Assembly: GCF_009793335.1 (NCBI RefSeq)
Contig: NZ_WING01000002.1
Span: 806,001 to 870,000 of the forward strand
Direction: 5' to 3'
Origin: Actinomadura sp. J1-007
GTDB lineage: Bacteria > Actinomycetota > Actinomycetes > Streptosporangiales > Streptosporangiaceae
Length of the DNA: 64,000 nt
Of this stretch, positions 62,190 to 64,000 are shown piece by piece. The notes under the pieces were generated by a model. That model was not told where the DNA came from and did no database searches. It saw nothing but the letters and a program-made list of their open reading frames with translations. The position numbers were made by a program, and so were the translations under genes. The stretch's first letter is position 1. Each line of letters starts with the position of its first letter.

Positions 62190-64000
62190 GTGACGAGCTC
62201 GGAACGCCCGGGGGAGACGCCGCTGCACGCGCCGGAGCACCCGGTGCGGTTCGTGACCGCGGCGGCGCTGTTCGACGGGCACGACGCGGCCATCAACATC
62301 ATGCGCCGGATCCTCCAGTCCCAGGGCGCGGAGGTCGTCCACCTGGGGCACGACCGGTCCGTGCGCGAGGTCGTGGACGCGGTGCTGGAGGAGGACGCCC
62401 ACGGCGTGGCGATCAGCTCCTACCAGGGCGGCCACGTGGAGTACTTCGAGTTCCTCGCGCGCAGCCTGAAGGAGGCCGGGGCCGAGCACGTGCGCGTGTT
62501 CGGCGGGGGCGGCGGCGTGATCGTGCACGAGGAGATCGCCCGGCTCGCGGCGGCGAACGTGCGGATCTTCTCGCCGGAGGACGGCCAGCGGCTCGGCCTC
62601 CCCGGCATGATCAACGAGCTGGTCCGCGAGTGCGACGTGGACCTCGCCGCCGAGCCCGCGCCCTCCGAGGCCGTCCTCGCCGGGGAGCGCCGGGCCCTCG
62701 CCCGCACGATCACCGCGCTCCAGGCCGGGAGGCTGCCGGAGGCCGACCGCGCGGCCCTCGCCGGGGCCGCCGCCGCGCGCCGGGTGCCGGTCCTCGGCAT
62801 CACCGGCACCGGCGGGTCGGGCAAGTCGTCGCTCACCGACGAGCTGGTCCGGCGGCTGCGCGTGGACCAGCAGGACAAGCTGCGCGTCGCGGTCCTCGCC
62901 GTCGACCCGACGCGGCGGCGCGGCGGCGGTGCGCTGCTCGGCGACCGCATCCGCATGAACGCCCTGGACGGCGACCACGTCTACTTCCGGTCGCTCGCCA
63001 CCCGCGGCGCCCGCGAGCTGCCCGAGCACATCGAGGACATCGTCGCCGCCTGCAAGGCAGCCGGGTACGACCTGGTGATCCTGGAGACGCCCGGGATCGG
63101 GCAGGGCGACGCCGCGATCGTCCCGCTGGCGGACGCCTCGCTGTACGTGATGACGCCCGAGTTCGGCGCCGCGTCCCAGCTGGAGAAGATCGACATGCTG
63201 GACTTCGCGGACGTCGTCGCGATCAACAAGTTCGAGCGGCGCGGGGCGGAGGACGCGCTGCGGGACGTGTCGCGGCAGCTCCTCCGCAACCGCGAGGCGT
63301 TCGGGGCGCGGCCCGAGGACATGCCGGTGTTCGGGACGAGCGCCGCGACGTTCGACGACGACGGCGTCACCGCGCTCTACCAGCACCTCGCCGGGATCCT
63401 CCGCGAGCACGGCCTGCCGCTGGAGCCGGGCACGCTGCCCGAGGCGCGGACCAAGGTGTCCACGGGCGCGGCGCAGGTCGTCCCGCCCGCGCGCGTGCGG
63501 TACCTGTCCGACATCGCCGCGACCGTGCGCGGCTACCACGCCGAGACCGCGAAGCAGGCCGAGGCCGTACGGCGCGTCCAGCGGCTGGACGAGGTCCGCG
63601 CCGAGCTGTCGGACGCCGCCGCGCGCGAGGTCGGGGACCTGCTCGACAAGGCGCGCCGCGACGTGGACCCGGCGAACGCCGAGCTCATCGCGGAATGGCC
63701 CGCCGTCGTCGAGGCGTACTCCGGGGACGAGCAGGTCGTGCGCGTCCGCGACAGGGAGCTGCGGACGGCCCTGACGCGCGAGTCGCTGTCGGGCAGCCGG
63801 ATCCCGCGCGTCGCGCTGCCCCGCTACACCGACCACGGCGAGCTGCTGCGCTTCCTGCGGGCCGAGAACCTCCCGGGGCGGTTCCCGTTCACCGGCGGGG
63901 TGTTCCCGTTCAAGCGCGACAACGAGGACCCCGCGCGCATGTTCGCGGGGGAGGGCGACCCGTTCCGCACCAACCGGCGCTTCAAGCTGCTCGCCGAGGG
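62190..64000 (+). CDS. icmF: Fused isobutyryl-CoA mutase IcmF (5' part)
   Basis: The first 603 residues; the gene continues past the window. B12-binding domain (ALFDGHDAAINIMRRILQSQ with DGHD, then GHVEYFEFLARSLKEAGAE), then a MeaB-like GTPase with GITGTGGSGKSS (P-loop), VDPTRRRGGGALLGDRIRM, LETPGIGQGD and NKFE. After a linker the mutase domain begins (GRFPFTGGVFPFKRDNEDPA). IcmF interconverts isobutyryl-CoA and n-butyryl-CoA with its own GTPase chaperone. GTG 62190 follows CGGAGG at 6 bases. Confidence 0.94.
   Translation, partial: MTSSERPGETPLHAPEHPVRFVTAAALFDGHDAAINIMRRILQSQGAEVVHLGHDRSVREVVDAVLEEDAHGVAISSYQGGHVEYFEFLARSLKEAGAEHVRVFGGGGGVIVHEEIARLAAANVRIFSPEDGQRLGLPGMINELVRECDVDLAAEPAPSEAVLAGERRALARTITALQAGRLPEADRAALAGAAAARRVPVLGITGTGGSGKSSLTDELVRRLRVDQQDKLRVAVLAVDPTRRRGGGALLGDRIRMNALDGDHVYFRSLATRGARELPEHIEDIVAACKAAGYDLVILETPGIGQGDAAIVPLADASLYVMTPEFGAASQLEKIDMLDFADVVAINKFERRGAEDALRDVSRQLLRNREAFGARPEDMPVFGTSAATFDDDGVTALYQHLAGILREHGLPLEPGTLPEARTKVSTGAAQVVPPARVRYLSDIAATVRGYHAETAKQAEAVRRVQRLDEVRAELSDAAAREVGDLLDKARRDVDPANAELIAEWPAVVEAYSGDEQVVRVRDRELRTALTRESLSGSRIPRVALPRYTDHGELLRFLRAENLPGRFPFTGGVFPFKRDNEDPARMFAGEGDPFRTNRRFKLLAE

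Overview
The window is about 64 kb of very GC-rich DNA with third codon positions almost always G or C, frequent GTG and TTG starts, and genes packed on both strands. Together with genes such as DUF3099, DUF6457, an EphD-like hydrolase/reductase, an IcmF mutase and a WblC-style ABC-F/HTH gene pair, this points to a high-GC actinomycete. A Thermomonosporaceae/Streptosporangiales member such as Actinomadura is my guess, not something the sequence proves. No IS element, prophage, integrase, CRISPR array or rRNA was seen; the window looks like ordinary chromosome.

Layout. 0-5 kb: a degenerate EAL/CBS protein, a small membrane protein, three consecutive AIM24 paralogues and a two-domain VOC protein. 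5-15 kb: an ABC-F ATPase behind a possible leader peptide and attenuator, its partner HTH protein, an enoyl-CoA hydratase, a secreted CocE-type hydrolase, an ABC exporter, a sulfotransferase and a sirtuin. 15-24 kb: LD-carboxypeptidase, a CdaR-type regulator with glycerate kinase, a divergent MocR/YczE pair, a CBS protein and an NDH-2-like oxidoreductase. 24-28.4 kb: a complete sugar ABC importer (lipoprotein, two permeases, ATPase). 28.4-32 kb: an EphD-like hydrolase-reductase fusion, an M24 peptidase and a PF10118 metal-dependent hydrolase.

32-50 kb is the most notable part. It holds a complete selenocysteine machinery: tRNA-Sec (34197-34289), selD, selA and selB, with fdhD upstream and moaA/mobA downstream. 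This combination is what a molybdenum- or tungsten-dependent, selenocysteine-containing formate dehydrogenase needs, but no selenoprotein gene lies in the window. Long-chain and propionyl/acetyl-type acyl-CoA synthetases, an MFS pump with a MarR regulator, and rtcB lie among these genes. 50-64 kb: an MFS pump with a His-rich repeated tail, a tryptophan 2,3-dioxygenase/kynurenine 3-monooxygenase pair, a TetR-controlled catabolic cluster (acyl-CoA synthetase, VOC enzyme, hydrolase), a secreted GH25 lysozyme, a second-type methionyl-tRNA synthetase, and a MarR gene divergent from the 5' part of icmF, which runs off the window.

Two window-wide patterns matter to a user. First, ten genes between 15 and 50 kb are split by eleven single missing bases, most in runs of G or C. 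Restoring one base (two in selA) gives full-length proteins every time, so these look like sequence errors rather than true pseudogenes. Second, many genes have a TANNNT-type -10 hexamer 6-8 bases before the start codon, so leaderless transcripts appear common.
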